Source: an uncultured Oscillospiraceae bacterium (GTDB lineage Bacteria; Bacillota; Clostridia; Oscillospirales; Oscillospiraceae). Taken from it: a DNA stretch of 64,000 nt. Positions within the stretch are counted from its first letter, which is position 1. The number at the start of each line of letters is the position of its first letter. Of the stretch, positions 37,468-45,431 are shown one piece after another. The position numbers were made by a program, and so were the translations under genes. The notes beneath the pieces were generated by a model that searched no databases, had not been told where the DNA came from, and worked only from the letters and a program-made list of their open reading frames with translations. Where the stretch lies: positions 1-64,000 of the forward strand of contig CANRLZ010000002.1 of NCBI GenBank assembly GCA_947631595.1, written 5' to 3'.

Positions 37468-38934
37468 ATGAGAAGCGGCGGCATCCTTCTCCCCATCTTC
37501 TCCCTCCCCAGCCCCTACGGCGTGGGCACCCTGGGCGCGGAGGCCCGGCGGTTCGTGGACTTTCTCAGTGCGGCCGGCCAGCGGTACTGGCAGATCCTGC
37601 CCCTCTGTCCCACCGGCTACGGGGACTCCCCCTACTCCGGCTTTTCCACCTTCGCGGGCAACCCCTACTTCATCGACTTGGATACCCTGTGCGCGGAGGG
37701 CTACCTGAAAAAGAGTGAGATCCGCGCCTGCGCTTTCACCCAGGACGGCCAGGTACACTACGACGAACTCTACGAGAAGCGCTACCCCCTGTTCCGCAAA
37801 GCCTACGCCCGTTTCCTGAAAAACACCCCGGCGGACTTCGGGGCGTTCTGCGCGGAAAACGACTGGCTGGAGGACTACGCCCTCTTTGCCGCCCTGAAAG
37901 ACCAGAACGGCGGCAAGGCGTGGCAGGAGTGGCCGGAGCCTCTGCGCCGCCGCCGGAAGGGCGCGCTGGAGAAGGCGGGGCAGGCGCTCTCCCGGGAGGT
38001 GACCTTCTGGAAGTTCCTCCAGTACCTCTTTTACCGCCAGTGGGCCGACCTGAAGCGCTACGCCAACGACAGGGGCGTCCGGCTCATCGGCGACCTCCCC
38101 ATCTACGTCGCCCTGGACTCCGCCGACGTCTGGGCCGAGCCGGGACAGTTCCAGCTGGATAGGGACCTGCGGCCCACCGAGGTGGCCGGAGTGCCCCCCG
38201 ACGCCTTCACCGCCGACGGCCAGCTCTGGGGCAACCCCCTCTACAACTGGGAGAAGATGCGCCGGGGCGGCTACGCCTGGTGGATGCGCCGGATCGCCCA
38301 CCAGCGGGATTTCTGCGACGTGCTGCGCATCGACCACTTCCGGGGGTTCGAGGCGTACTACGCCATCCCCGCCGGGGAACCCACCGCCCGGAACGGCCGC
38401 TGGCTGCCCGGCCCCGGTCTGGACTTTTTCAAGGTCATGGAGGAGAAGGTGGGAGCGTTCCCCATCATTGCCGAGGATCTGGGCTTCCTCACCGACGGGG
38501 TGCGCCAGCTCCTGGCCGACACCGGCTTCCCCGGCATGAAGGTGCTGGAGTTCGCCTTCTCCGGGGAGGACAGCGACTATCTGCCCCACAACTACACCCG
38601 CTCCTGCGTGGTCTACACCGGCACCCACGACAACTCCACCGTCCTGGGCTGGCTCCAGAGCGCCGACCCCGGCGAGGCGGCCTTCGCCGCCGCCTACCTG
38701 AACCTCACCGCCAGGGAGGGCTTCCACTGGGGTCTGATGCGCGCCGCCTGGAGCAGCGTGGCGGACCTGGCCGTGGTGCAGATGCAGGACGTCCTGGGCC
38801 TGGGGGACGAGGCGCGGATCAACACCCCCTCCACCCTTGGCCCCAACTGGCGCTGGCGGATGGACAAAAAAGCCCTCACCCCCAAACTGGCCCAAAAACT
38901 GCGGGGGTACATGGAACTCTATCGGCGACTGTAA
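37468..38934 (+). CDS. malQ: 4-alpha-glucanotransferase
   Basis: The GH77 amylomaltase of about 488 residues rearranges alpha-1,4-glucans in maltodextrin or glycogen metabolism. The start is canonical: GGILLPIFSLPSPYGVGTLG, then QILPLCPTGYGDSPYSGFS. Catalytic residues are visible: Asp nucleophile in LRIDHFRGFEAYY (about 288), Glu acid/base in IAEDLGFLT (about 335) and the third Asp in TGTHDNST. ATG 37468 follows AAAGGAAG; the frame is open far upstream but overlaps the SSB-like gene and is not used. Length is normal. Confidence 0.96.
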   Translation: MRSGGILLPIFSLPSPYGVGTLGAEARRFVDFLSAAGQRYWQILPLCPTGYGDSPYSGFSTFAGNPYFIDLDTLCAEGYLKKSEIRACAFTQDGQVHYDELYEKRYPLFRKAYARFLKNTPADFGAFCAENDWLEDYALFAALKDQNGGKAWQEWPEPLRRRRKGALEKAGQALSREVTFWKFLQYLFYRQWADLKRYANDRGVRLIGDLPIYVALDSADVWAEPGQFQLDRDLRPTEVAGVPPDAFTADGQLWGNPLYNWEKMRRGGYAWWMRRIAHQRDFCDVLRIDHFRGFEAYYAIPAGEPTARNGRWLPGPGLDFFKVMEEKVGAFPIIAEDLGFLTDGVRQLLADTGFPGMKVLEFAFSGEDSDYLPHNYTRSCVVYTGTHDNSTVLGWLQSADPGEAAFAAAYLNLTAREGFHWGLMRAAWSSVADLAVVQMQDVLGLGDEARINTPSTLGPNWRWRMDKKALTPKLAQKLRGYMELYRRL

Positions 38935-39075
38935 CAGCTGGGTGGTATCATGTGAACGGTCGAGTGGGCGACTGCTCGACAAATCGGCGTTCAAAGAGAT
39001 ATCACAATACAGTTGTTAGCGCTTTTGCTTCATCTACATCAGCGGAGGCGGCAAAATAGCTGAGAAGGTGCTGTT
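38935..39075. other. Non-coding gap at the start of an AT-rich patch
   Basis: This 141-base gap contains a short GTCGAG/CTCGAC stem (about 38963-38984) without a T-run. From about 38970 on the composition shifts to clearly lower GC than malQ. I see no promoter of good quality. Confidence 0.4.
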
Positions 39076-39603
39076 ATGAAGTGGAAAAGATTGAGACCGT
39101 ATGTGATAGAACTGGTGACCTTTCTGGCCATAGTGGCAATTATCGCCTTTGTTTGCGTTGAAGGAGGCATCATACAAATTCGTTTTTCCGTCCCCGCGGT
39201 CCTGCTGATGATCGTGGTATGCCTATGGCTGATCCAATATGTCTTTGGATTTGTCCTATTTTCGCTGCGGGTGATCGTTGACTTGTTTTGCAAAGACGAC
39301 ATGTCAGTGGAAGCGGTTTTTCTGGAACAGTTCATCTATCGATCCAGCCCCTTCTTGGATCGTAATGGAAAGGCGAAACGTAAGAAGTGGGATGTGGATG
39401 TCGAACAAATTGAAACCACATTTTTTAAGATAGTTGTTGAGACTCCGACAGGCATTCAACGGTTCACATCGTCTGAATATTTTAGATTGGAACCACAAAA
39501 AAAGTATACATTTACCTATGGAAAAAGGTCGAAAGCCTTGATCGATGTACAAAAAGACAAGGAAGACAAGGGGAATGATCCCGCGAGTCAACTTAGTAAA
39601 TGA
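39076..39603 (+). CDS. Hypothetical two-helix membrane protein
   Basis: The protein has 175 residues. Two hydrophobic segments (about 10-28 and 37-68) are followed by a soluble cytoplasmic part with KAKRKKWDVDVEQIE, ending in a charged, low-complexity tail (DVQKDKEDKGND). GAGAAGGTG precedes the ATG. It is AT-rich compared with its left neighbour, as are the following genes, which suggests recent gain. I do not recognise the family. Possible roles in cargo defence or immunity are only a guess from its position in a small accessory patch. Confidence 0.6.
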   Translation: MKWKRLRPYVIELVTFLAIVAIIAFVCVEGGIIQIRFSVPAVLLMIVVCLWLIQYVFGFVLFSLRVIVDLFCKDDMSVEAVFLEQFIYRSSPFLDRNGKAKRKKWDVDVEQIETTFFKIVVETPTGIQRFTSSEYFRLEPQKKYTFTYGKRSKALIDVQKDKEDKGNDPASQLSK

Positions 39604-39760
39604 ATTTGCAGCCCAAACGCAACGCTATTCAAGTATTGCAACCATAAATGGTAGTAAAGCGCAAGGGATGGTCTTTTGCTTTAGCTTTAAACTCCCTGAA
39701 AGAATAATCAAATCTTTGAAAGCGGCAGGCGTTGCAGTGCAATGGGTGCCGAACCCTTGA
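39575..39760 (+). CDS. Small hypothetical protein or gene remnant
   Basis: An open frame of 61 residues overlaps the end of the previous gene by 29 bases. ACAAGGGG precedes the ATG. The C-terminal part (FCFSFKLPERIIKSLKAAGVAVQWVPNP) reads like real protein sequence with an amphipathic helix, so this may be a short gene or the end of a decayed one. No family is recognised. Confidence 0.3.
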   Translation: MIPRVNLVNEFAAQTQRYSSIATINGSKAQGMVFCFSFKLPERIIKSLKAAGVAVQWVPNP

Positions 39761-39799
39761 TCATCTGAAATATAGTGCGGCATTTAGGGAAGGATTAAA

Positions 39800-40123
39800 A
39801 TGAGTTGGGATGTTAAATTGATAAGGACCAATGCCGAGCGAATGGAAGAAATCTGTGATAAAACCACTATGCCGTTTCAAATCGATCAGGTTCTGGTGGA
39901 ATTAGAGAAACGTCTGGACGGAGTGGAAACAGCGGATCCTACGTGGCTCTCCTACGAAACTGACGGCTATGCAGTTTCCTTTCAATTAGCTTCAGAAGCG
40001 ATCGTGCTTCATCTGCATCTTTTGGATGAAGATAGTGAGAGCCTTGTTGCAGAACTCATTGGCAATCTCTGCGAATGGCTTGATTGCCGAGCAATAGATA
40101 TGACAAACTATGAATTTATCTAA
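39800..40123 (+). CDS. Hypothetical small acidic protein
   Basis: The protein has 107 residues, strongly acidic (many Glu and Asp), with no membrane segment or signal peptide. GGGAAGGATT precedes the ATG at good spacing, supporting a real gene. Size and acidity resemble immunity or antitoxin-like proteins of accessory regions, but no toxin is visible next to it, so no function is assigned. After the stop, another frame reads on for about 20 plausible residues to about 40180, which may mean a frameshifted longer ancestor. Confidence 0.6.
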   Translation: MSWDVKLIRTNAERMEEICDKTTMPFQIDQVLVELEKRLDGVETADPTWLSYETDGYAVSFQLASEAIVLHLHLLDEDSESLVAELIGNLCEWLDCRAIDMTNYEFI

Positions 40124-40231
40124 AGACAAATTATTGTTACAGCAAATGAAACAACAGAGCTTGCCAGTGTTTTGAAAATATGATCTTTTTTCCAGCTTTT
40201 CAGAAAAGACTTTATGTTATAAAACTTTGTA
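40124..40231. other. AT-rich convergent gap
   Basis: This 108-base gap lies between the + strand small genes and the minus-strand TetR gene. It shows no clear terminator; the first ~55 bases look like a coding remnant. Confidence 0.3.
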
Positions 40232-40843
40232 TTATTCTCCGTACGATCTTCCATTGGCCCCATTCGACGGTCTTACGCATTCTTCTATGATATCGGCAAT
40301 CGTTTCAACAGGATCCTGACAATCATTGTTCAGCCATTCTCGAATAATAGCCGCAATTCCCTCTATGTAATATGCAATGTAATATTGCCAGCGCGTTTCA
40401 GGAACTCCAAATTTTTTCAAAATCGGCTCAAAAATATACGTTTTCAGACTTCTATATCTTGCATTAGCCTGCATTTCGTTTGGATTTCGGAAGGAAGCGC
40501 GATAAACCTTTTTGTTCTCGTGAATAAACCGCAAGTATGGCATAAGATAGTCCCGCGTGATCAAAATAAGATCATCTAACTTTTTGCTTTTTATCTTGTC
40601 GGCAAAATCAACCTCACGCTGAGTGAAATAAGTCAAAAAGCGTTTGTTGACATTCTCCATAGTTTCATTTACTAAGTCGGCAACTGTTTCATAGTGCAGA
40701 TAAAAGGTTGATCTGTTTACACCCGCTTTTTCGCAGATCTCCTTCACCGTAATATACTCCAAGTCCTTCACTTCCAGCAAAGCGACCAACGCCTCGTCCA
40801 TACAGAGGGCGGTACTAAAATATTTGCTTTCGGATTTATTCAT
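40232..40843 (-). CDS. TetR/AcrR-family transcription regulator
   Basis: The protein has 203 residues. The N-terminal helix-turn-helix (YITVKEICEKAGVNRSTFYLHYETVADLV, about 31-59) is a textbook TetR domain. The C-terminal ligand domain is helical and of the type seen in clostridial TetR_C_11-like regulators (REWLNNDCQDPVETIADII). It is the second gene of a minus-strand pair, 20 bases after the small membrane protein gene. It probably controls that gene and itself. Ligand unknown. AGGAGG precedes the ATG. Confidence 0.9.
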   Translation of the reverse strand: MNKSESKYFSTALCMDEALVALLEVKDLEYITVKEICEKAGVNRSTFYLHYETVADLVNETMENVNKRFLTYFTQREVDFADKIKSKKLDDLILITRDYLMPYLRFIHENKKVYRASFRNPNEMQANARYRSLKTYIFEPILKKFGVPETRWQYYIAYYIEGIAAIIREWLNNDCQDPVETIADIIEECVRPSNGANGRSYGE

Positions 40844-40863
40844 GTGCTGCCGCCCTCCTTTTT

Positions 40864-41226
40864 TTATGCTTCCGTTTCTTCGCTGATCTCCTTCGCCAGC
40901 TGCATAATTTCAAATGCGTACTGTCTTTTTCCGCTTTCAAGCAACTTTTTGTAGATTGGATAATTGATGCTGACACCCACGATACCGGCAACACCTATGA
41001 TAATACCAACAGTCATCATCACTGTGCTTCCGCCACCAATTACCCCCATAGACAGGCACAATCCCCCTCCAAGTACAAGGGCCATGAGAACGCCAAACGT
41101 GTACGCAAATATATTCGCTTTGCTTTTTGCCTTTCTATCCAGCTTTTTTAAGGCAATCACCTTGGAAGTGTCCTTCGGCGCATATTCATTCGCAATCGCT
41201 TCCGCATAAATTTTGTCTGTATTCAT
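40864..41226 (-). CDS. Small two-helix membrane protein next to TetR
   Basis: The protein has about 120 residues: a soluble N-terminus (MNTDKIYAEAIANEYAPKD), a basic stretch (LDRKAKSKA) and two hydrophobic segments (about 37-58 and 64-85). A helical cytoplasmic tail ends EISEETEA. AAGGGAGA is well placed before ATG 41226; upstream in-frame ATGs at 41277 and 41283 also exist after AGGAGA, so a longer form is possible. I recognise no characterised function. Being first in the operon, it is the probable target of the TetR regulator. Confidence 0.7.
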   Translation of the reverse strand: MNTDKIYAEAIANEYAPKDTSKVIALKKLDRKAKSKANIFAYTFGVLMALVLGGGLCLSMGVIGGGSTVMMTVGIIIGVAGIVGVSINYPIYKKLLESGKRQYAFEIMQLAKEISEETEA

Positions 41227-41517
41227 TTTTGGTTCTCCCTTGAATTGTATTTCAGCCGCAGCCGATAATACAATCATAATCATTCTCCTGTTAAAATGGA
41301 ACGACAGCTTTTCTATTATGTGTCGATTTCGGAAAGATCGACCGTTGACACACCGGCTCCCGGTGAGACGTCAGCGGTCTTTTTTCGCTGTTTTATGACA
41401 GGCGCTGTTTGGCCCCTCCTTTTTTGTGGCCTGTTGCAACGTGAGACCCGGCTGCCAGAGGCGGCCGGGTCTCGTGTTCGCGGGGGAGAAGGCTTTGGAT
41501 GGGGTGGACGCGGGGCG
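41227..41517. other. Intergenic region between the accessory patch and fhs
   Basis: This stretch of about 290 bases has no convincing gene. It contains a strong 10-bp stem (GAGACCCGGC/GCCGGGTCTC, 41443-41473) just after the fhs stop. The stem lacks a T-run but may be the 3' end structure of the fhs message. A CACCGG/CCGGTG stem lies near 41352. Confidence 0.4.
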
Positions 41518-43188
41518 TTAGAACAGGCCGGTGATTTTGCCGTTCTCGTCCACGTCGATGTTCTCCGCCGCCGGGACTTTGGGCAGGCCGGGCATGGTCA
41601 TGATGTCCCCGGTGAGGGCCACCAGGAAGCCCGCCCCGGCGGAGACTTTCAAATTCCGCACCGTGACGGTGAAGCCGGTGGGGGCGCCCAGGAGGGCGGG
41701 GTCGTCGGAGAAGGAGTACTGGGTCTTGGCCACGCAGATGGGCAGGCCGCCGAAGCCCAGGTCGGTGAGCTGCTGGGCCTGCTTTTTCGCGTTGGGGGTG
41801 AGGGTCACGCCGTCGGCGTGGTAGACCCGCTTGCAGATGAGGTCCAGTTTCTCCTCGATGGAGGCGTCCAGGGGGTAGCTGAACTGGAAGTTCTTGGGCG
41901 CCTCGCACAGGCGCACCACCTCCTGGGCCAGGGCCATACCGCCCTCGCCCCCCTTGGCCCAGACCTCGCTGAGGGCCACGTTGACCCCCAGCTCCCGGCA
42001 CTTGGCCGCCACCAGGTCCAGCTCCGCCGGGGTGTCGGTGGGGAAGGCGTTGACCGCCACCACGCAGGGCAGGCCGTAGACCTTCGTGATGTTCTCCACG
42101 TGCTGGAGGAGGTTGGGAAGACCCTTGGCCAGGGCGTCCAAATTCTCCGTGTTCAGCTCCGCCTTGGGCACGCCGCCGTGGTACTTCAGGGCGCGGACGG
42201 TGGCGACTACCACCACCGCGTCGGGGGTGAGGCCGGCCATGCGGCACTTGATGTCCAAAAACTTCTCCGCCCCCAGGTCGGCGGCGAAGCCCGCCTCGGT
42301 GACGGTGTAGTCGGCCAGCTTGAAGGCCAGACGGGTGGCGGTGACGCTGTTGCAGCCGTGGGCGATGTTGGCGAACGGCCCGCCGTGGATGAACACCGGG
42401 GAACCCTCCAGCGTCTGCACCAGGTTGGGCTTCAGCGCGTCCTTCAGGAGGGCGGCCATAGCCCCCTCCGTCTTCAGGTCGTGGGCGGTGACGGGCGCGC
42501 CGCCGTAGGTGTAGCCCACGATGATCCGGGCCAGGCGGGCCTTCAGGTCGGGAATGTCGTCGGCCAGGCAGAGCACCGCCATGATCTCGCTGGCCACGGT
42601 GATGTCGAACCCGTCCTCCCGGGGCACCCCCTGGAGCCGGCCGCCCAGACCGTCCACGATATGGCGCAGCTGCCGGTCGTTCATGTCCACCGCCCGCTTC
42701 CAGGTGATGGCCTTGGGGTCGATGCCCAGGGCGTTGCCCTGCTGGATGTGGTTGTCCAGCATGGCGGCCAGGAGGTTGTTGGCCGCGCCGATGGCGTGGA
42801 AGTCGCCGGTGAAGTGGAGGTTGATGTCCTCCATGGGCACCACCTGGGCGTACCCGCCCCCGGCGGCGCCGCCCTTGATGCCGAACACCGGGCCAAGAGA
42901 CGGCTCCCGCAGGGCGGCCATGGCGTTCTTGCCGATTTTCCGCAGGCCGTCGGTGAGGCCCACGGAGGTGGTGGTCTTCCCCTCCCCGGCGGGGGTTGGG
43001 GTGATGGCGGTGACCAGGATGAGCTTGCCGTCCGGCTTGTCCTGGAACTGCTTTAGCATCCGGTAGTCCACCTTGGCCTTGTAGTTGCCGTACTGCTCCA
43101 GGCACTCCTGGGGCACGCCGGCCTTTTGGGCGATGGCGGTGATGTGCTCCATCTCACAGCTCTGCGCGATCTCGATGTCCGTTTTCAT
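41518..43188 (-). CDS. fhs: Formate-tetrahydrofolate ligase
   Basis: The enzyme makes 10-formyl-THF from formate, THF and ATP, feeding purine synthesis and one-carbon metabolism (also the acetogenic methyl branch). It has 556 residues, the normal length. Motifs are [17 protein letters not shown] (ATP site), [41 protein letters not shown] and [17 protein letters not shown] 43188 follows AAGGAGA. Upstream in-frame codons lie inside the riboswitch and are not used. Expression is governed by a ZTP riboswitch, directly upstream. Confidence 0.97.
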   Translation of the reverse strand: MKTDIEIAQSCEMEHITAIAQKAGVPQECLEQYGNYKAKVDYRMLKQFQDKPDGKLILVTAITPTPAGEGKTTTSVGLTDGLRKIGKNAMAALREPSLGPVFGIKGGAAGGGYAQVVPMEDINLHFTGDFHAIGAANNLLAAMLDNHIQQGNALGIDPKAITWKRAVDMNDRQLRHIVDGLGGRLQGVPREDGFDITVASEIMAVLCLADDIPDLKARLARIIVGYTYGGAPVTAHDLKTEGAMAALLKDALKPNLVQTLEGSPVFIHGGPFANIAHGCNSVTATRLAFKLADYTVTEAGFAADLGAEKFLDIKCRMAGLTPDAVVVVATVRALKYHGGVPKAELNTENLDALAKGLPNLLQHVENITKVYGLPCVVAVNAFPTDTPAELDLVAAKCRELGVNVALSEVWAKGGEGGMALAQEVVRLCEAPKNFQFSYPLDASIEEKLDLICKRVYHADGVTLTPNAKKQAQQLTDLGFGGLPICVAKTQYSFSDDPALLGAPTGFTVTVRNLKVSAGAGFLVALTGDIMTMPGLPKVPAAENIDVDENGKITGLF

Positions 43189-43218
43189 GGGGGTTCTCCT
43201 TTCCTTGGTAAGAGGGAC

Positions 43219-43248
43219 AAAAAATGCGCTACTTGGCCCAAGTAGCGC
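43219..43248 (-). terminator. Riboswitch-controlled terminator before fhs
   Basis: GCGCTACTTGG pairs with CCAAGTAGCGC around a single loop base and is followed on the minus strand by T6. It is directly attached to the 3' end of the ZTP aptamer, so ligand binding can decide between stop and read-through. Confidence 0.93.
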
Positions 43249-43310
43249 GCCCAGACGGTCGGCAAACGAGGTTGTACTCCACGTGGTTTCCCCACTCCCG
43301 TCAGTCATAC
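43249..43310 (-). ncRNA. ZTP riboswitch (pfl motif)
   Basis: Reading the minus strand, P1 arms GTTGTA and TACAAC enclose the conserved ATGACTGACGG, TGGGGAAACCAC and GTGGAG elements. The second conserved half GCCGACCGTCTGGGC follows after a short linker and forms the pseudoknot. This class senses ZMP/ZTP, which accumulate when 10-formyl-THF is short, and typically controls fhs and purine genes. Here it regulates fhs. Confidence 0.94.
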
Positions 43311-43318
43311 AACACTCT

Positions 43319-43349
43319 ATTTTTACCATATTCCCCCGGCCCTTGTCAA
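43319..43349 (-). promoter_or_regulatory. Promoter of the fhs riboswitch transcript
   Basis: On the minus strand a perfect TTGACA is followed after 18 bases by TAAAAAT. The transcript would begin immediately before the ZTP aptamer. Confidence 0.75.
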
Positions 43350-43376
43350 GGTCTGGGGAGAAATTTGAAAAACCTC

Positions 43377-43405
43377 TTTACTTTCATACTTTATTGCGGT
43401 AAAAT
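43377..43405 (+). promoter_or_regulatory. Promoter of the yerC-methyltransferase-hslO operon
   Basis: TTTACT and TAAAAT are 17 bases apart in an AT-rich gap, about 35 bases before the GTG start. Confidence 0.65.
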
Positions 43406-43438
43406 ATAAAAGACAAAAGGGAAAAGGAGGTATCCGTT

Positions 43439-43753
43439 GTGACCAAGAACGAGCGCAAGCAGCACAGCGATATTCTCTACCGGACCATCCTCTCTCTCCG
43501 GGATGTGGACGAGTGCAAGCGGTTTTTGCAGGACCTCTGCACCGTGGCGGAGCTGAAGGCCCTGGAGCAGCGCTTCGAGGTCGCCCTGCTGCTGGACGAG
43601 GGGATGATCTACAACGACATCCTGGCGCGCACCGGCGCGTCCTCCGCCACCATCAGCCGGGTGAACCGGGCGCTCCACTACGGCTCGGACGGCTACCAGC
43701 AGGTTCTGCCCCGGATCCGCCCCCTGTGGGAAGAGGAGAAGGGCAAGGCATGA
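43439..43753 (+). CDS. YerC/YecD-family TrpR-like regulator
   Basis: The protein has 104 residues. It has the TrpR-type helical DNA-binding fold: LQDLCTVAELKALEQRFEVA, then the helix-turn-helix YNDILARTGASSATISRVNRAL. The family is widespread in Firmicutes next to housekeeping genes and its regulon is unclear; it is not a tryptophan repressor by default. A perfect AAAAGGAGG lies nine bases before the GTG start. The stop overlaps the next start (ATGA). Confidence 0.93.
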   Translation: MTKNERKQHSDILYRTILSLRDVDECKRFLQDLCTVAELKALEQRFEVALLLDEGMIYNDILARTGASSATISRVNRALHYGSDGYQQVLPRIRPLWEEEKGKA

Positions 43754-44505
43754 CCTACGGCTTTTTGGCGCCCAGCTACGACGCCCTCACCCATGACGTG
43801 GACTACGAGGGCGTGCTGGACTACCTGGAGCGGCAGTTCCGCCGGGCGAGGTGCCCGGTGCGCACGGTGCTGGACCTGGCCTGCGGCACGGGCAGCCTGA
43901 CCTGGCTGCTGGCCCGGCGGGGCTACGAGACCATCGGCGTGGACCTGTCTGCGGAGATGCTGGCCCAGGCGCGGGACAAGCAGCCCCCCGGCGTGGCGGT
44001 GGCGCCTCTTTTCCTCCAGCAGTCCATGGACAAGCTGGACCTCTACGGCACCGTGGACGCCTGCGTGTGCTGCCTGGACAGCGTGAACTACGTGACCCGC
44101 CCGGCCCTGCTGGAGCGGGCTTTTTGCCGGGTGCGGACCTTCCTCACCCCCGGGGGCGTGTTTCTCTTCGACGTCCGCACCCCGGAGGCGCTGGCGGCCA
44201 TGGACGGACAGGTCTTCCTGGACGAGACGGAGGACGCCTACTGCGTCTGGCGGGGGGAATTCTCCCAAAAGCGCCGGGTGTGTACCTACTCCATGGACAT
44301 CTTCCGCCGGGAGGGCCAGACCTGGCGCCGGGGGAGCGAGGAACACCGGGAGTACGCCTACACCCTGGACGAGCTGACCGATATGCTCCGCCGGGCGGGC
44401 TTCGCCCAGATCAGCTGTTACAGCGGCAGGAGCCGCCGCCGCCCCCGGCCGGGGGACGACCGGGTGTGGTTCTTCGCCCGGAAGGAGGGACGATACGATG
44501 GATGA
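43750..44505 (+). CDS. Class I SAM-dependent methyltransferase
   Basis: The protein has 251 residues with the SAM motif VLDLACGTGSLTWLLA (about 39-54), the acidic ribose-binding GVDLSAEML and the post-motif DACVCCLDSVNYV. The target is unknown. FLAPSYDALTHDVDY at the N-terminus is common in a clostridial group found in this same gene neighbourhood with YerC. It overlaps both neighbours by a few bases (ATGA upstream, 8 bases with hslO), so the three are translated together. Confidence 0.92.
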   Translation: MTYGFLAPSYDALTHDVDYEGVLDYLERQFRRARCPVRTVLDLACGTGSLTWLLARRGYETIGVDLSAEMLAQARDKQPPGVAVAPLFLQQSMDKLDLYGTVDACVCCLDSVNYVTRPALLERAFCRVRTFLTPGGVFLFDVRTPEALAAMDGQVFLDETEDAYCVWRGEFSQKRRVCTYSMDIFRREGQTWRRGSEEHREYAYTLDELTDMLRRAGFAQISCYSGRSRRRPRPGDDRVWFFARKEGRYDG

Positions 44506-45373
44506 ACTCATTCGCGTCATCGCCGAGGACGCCCACATCAAGGCGGTGAGCATCACCGCCAAAGCCCTCACCGAGCGGGCGCGGACCATCCACCGCCTCT
44601 CGCCGCTGGCCACCGCCGCCCTGGGCCGGACGCTGATGGCGGCCTCCCTCATGGGCTGCCAGCTCAAGGAGGAGCGGGGCGCGGTCACCCTGACGGTGAA
44701 GGGGGGCGGGCCGCTGGGCACCGTCATGGCGGTGTCCGACCGGGCGGGCAACGTCCGGGGCTACGTGGGCGACGGCTCGGTGGAGCTGCCCCTGAAAGCC
44801 CCCGGCAAGCTGGACGTGGGCGCCGGCGTGGGCCGGGACGGCACCCTCACCGTCATCAAGGACATCGGCCTGAAGGAGCCATATGTGGGCGCGGTGCCCC
44901 TGGTGTCCGGAGAGATCGCCGAGGACGTGACCAACTACTTCGCCGTCAGCGAACAGGTTCCCACCGCCTGCGCCCTGGGGGTGCTGGTGGGCACCGACCG
45001 CTCCGTGGCCCAGGCGGGGGGCTACCTCATCCAGCTCCTCCCCGGCGCCACCGACGAGGAGATCGACCGGGTGGAGGCCGGCGTCGCCCGCCTGGGGGCG
45101 GTCACCGCCGCGTTGGAGCGCGGTCTGGACGGGGAGGGTCTGCTGCGGGAGGCCCTGGACGGCTTCCAACTCCGGGTGCTGGAGCGCGCGCCGGTGGAAT
45201 ACCGCTGCTATTGCAGCCGCGCGCGCATGGAGCAAGCCCTTATCAGCCTGGGGGCCAAGGACCTCCGGGCGCTTATCCAGGAGCAGGGCCAGGCCGATCT
45301 GACGTGCCAGTTCTGCGACAACTCCTACCACTTCACCAAAGAGGAGCTGGAGGCCCTTCTGCCCGAAGAATAA
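44498..45373 (+). CDS. hslO: Redox-regulated chaperone Hsp33
   Basis: The cytoplasmic chaperone of 291 residues switches on when its zinc-bound cysteines oxidise. The N-terminal chaperone core shows VSITAKALTERARTIH and KGGGPLGTVMAVSD. The C-terminal switch has Cys237-x-Cys239 (YRCYCSRARME) and Cys270-x2-Cys273 (CQFCDNSYHF), all four zinc ligands. Length is normal. It ends an operon that closes at a strong terminator. Confidence 0.97.
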   Translation: MDELIRVIAEDAHIKAVSITAKALTERARTIHRLSPLATAALGRTLMAASLMGCQLKEERGAVTLTVKGGGPLGTVMAVSDRAGNVRGYVGDGSVELPLKAPGKLDVGAGVGRDGTLTVIKDIGLKEPYVGAVPLVSGEIAEDVTNYFAVSEQVPTACALGVLVGTDRSVAQAGGYLIQLLPGATDEEIDRVEAGVARLGAVTAALERGLDGEGLLREALDGFQLRVLERAPVEYRCYCSRARMEQALISLGAKDLRALIQEQGQADLTCQFCDNSYHFTKEELEALLPEE

Positions 45374-45383
45374 GCGGAAAAAT

Positions 45384-45417
45384 GACCGCCCCGGAGCGAC
45401 GTCGCTCCGGGGCGGTC
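45384..45417. terminator. Perfect 34-base palindrome, bidirectional terminator
   Basis: GACCGCCCCGGAGCGAC is followed directly by its exact complement, with T3 on the plus strand and no loop bases beyond the turn. It lies between the convergent hslO and histidine-kinase genes and probably ends both transcripts. Confidence 0.85.
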
Positions 45418-45431
45418 TTTGTTGGGGAAAC

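Noticed and set aside
38280..39059. Open frame overlapping the 3' half of malQ and running into the gap
   Set aside because: The part inside malQ is an out-of-frame shadow; the last ~20 residues in the gap are too short to support a gene remnant.
41296..41517. Short gene reading rightwards after the TetR pair
   Set aside because: The frame simply runs into the antisense of fhs; no ribosome site and no protein-like pattern.
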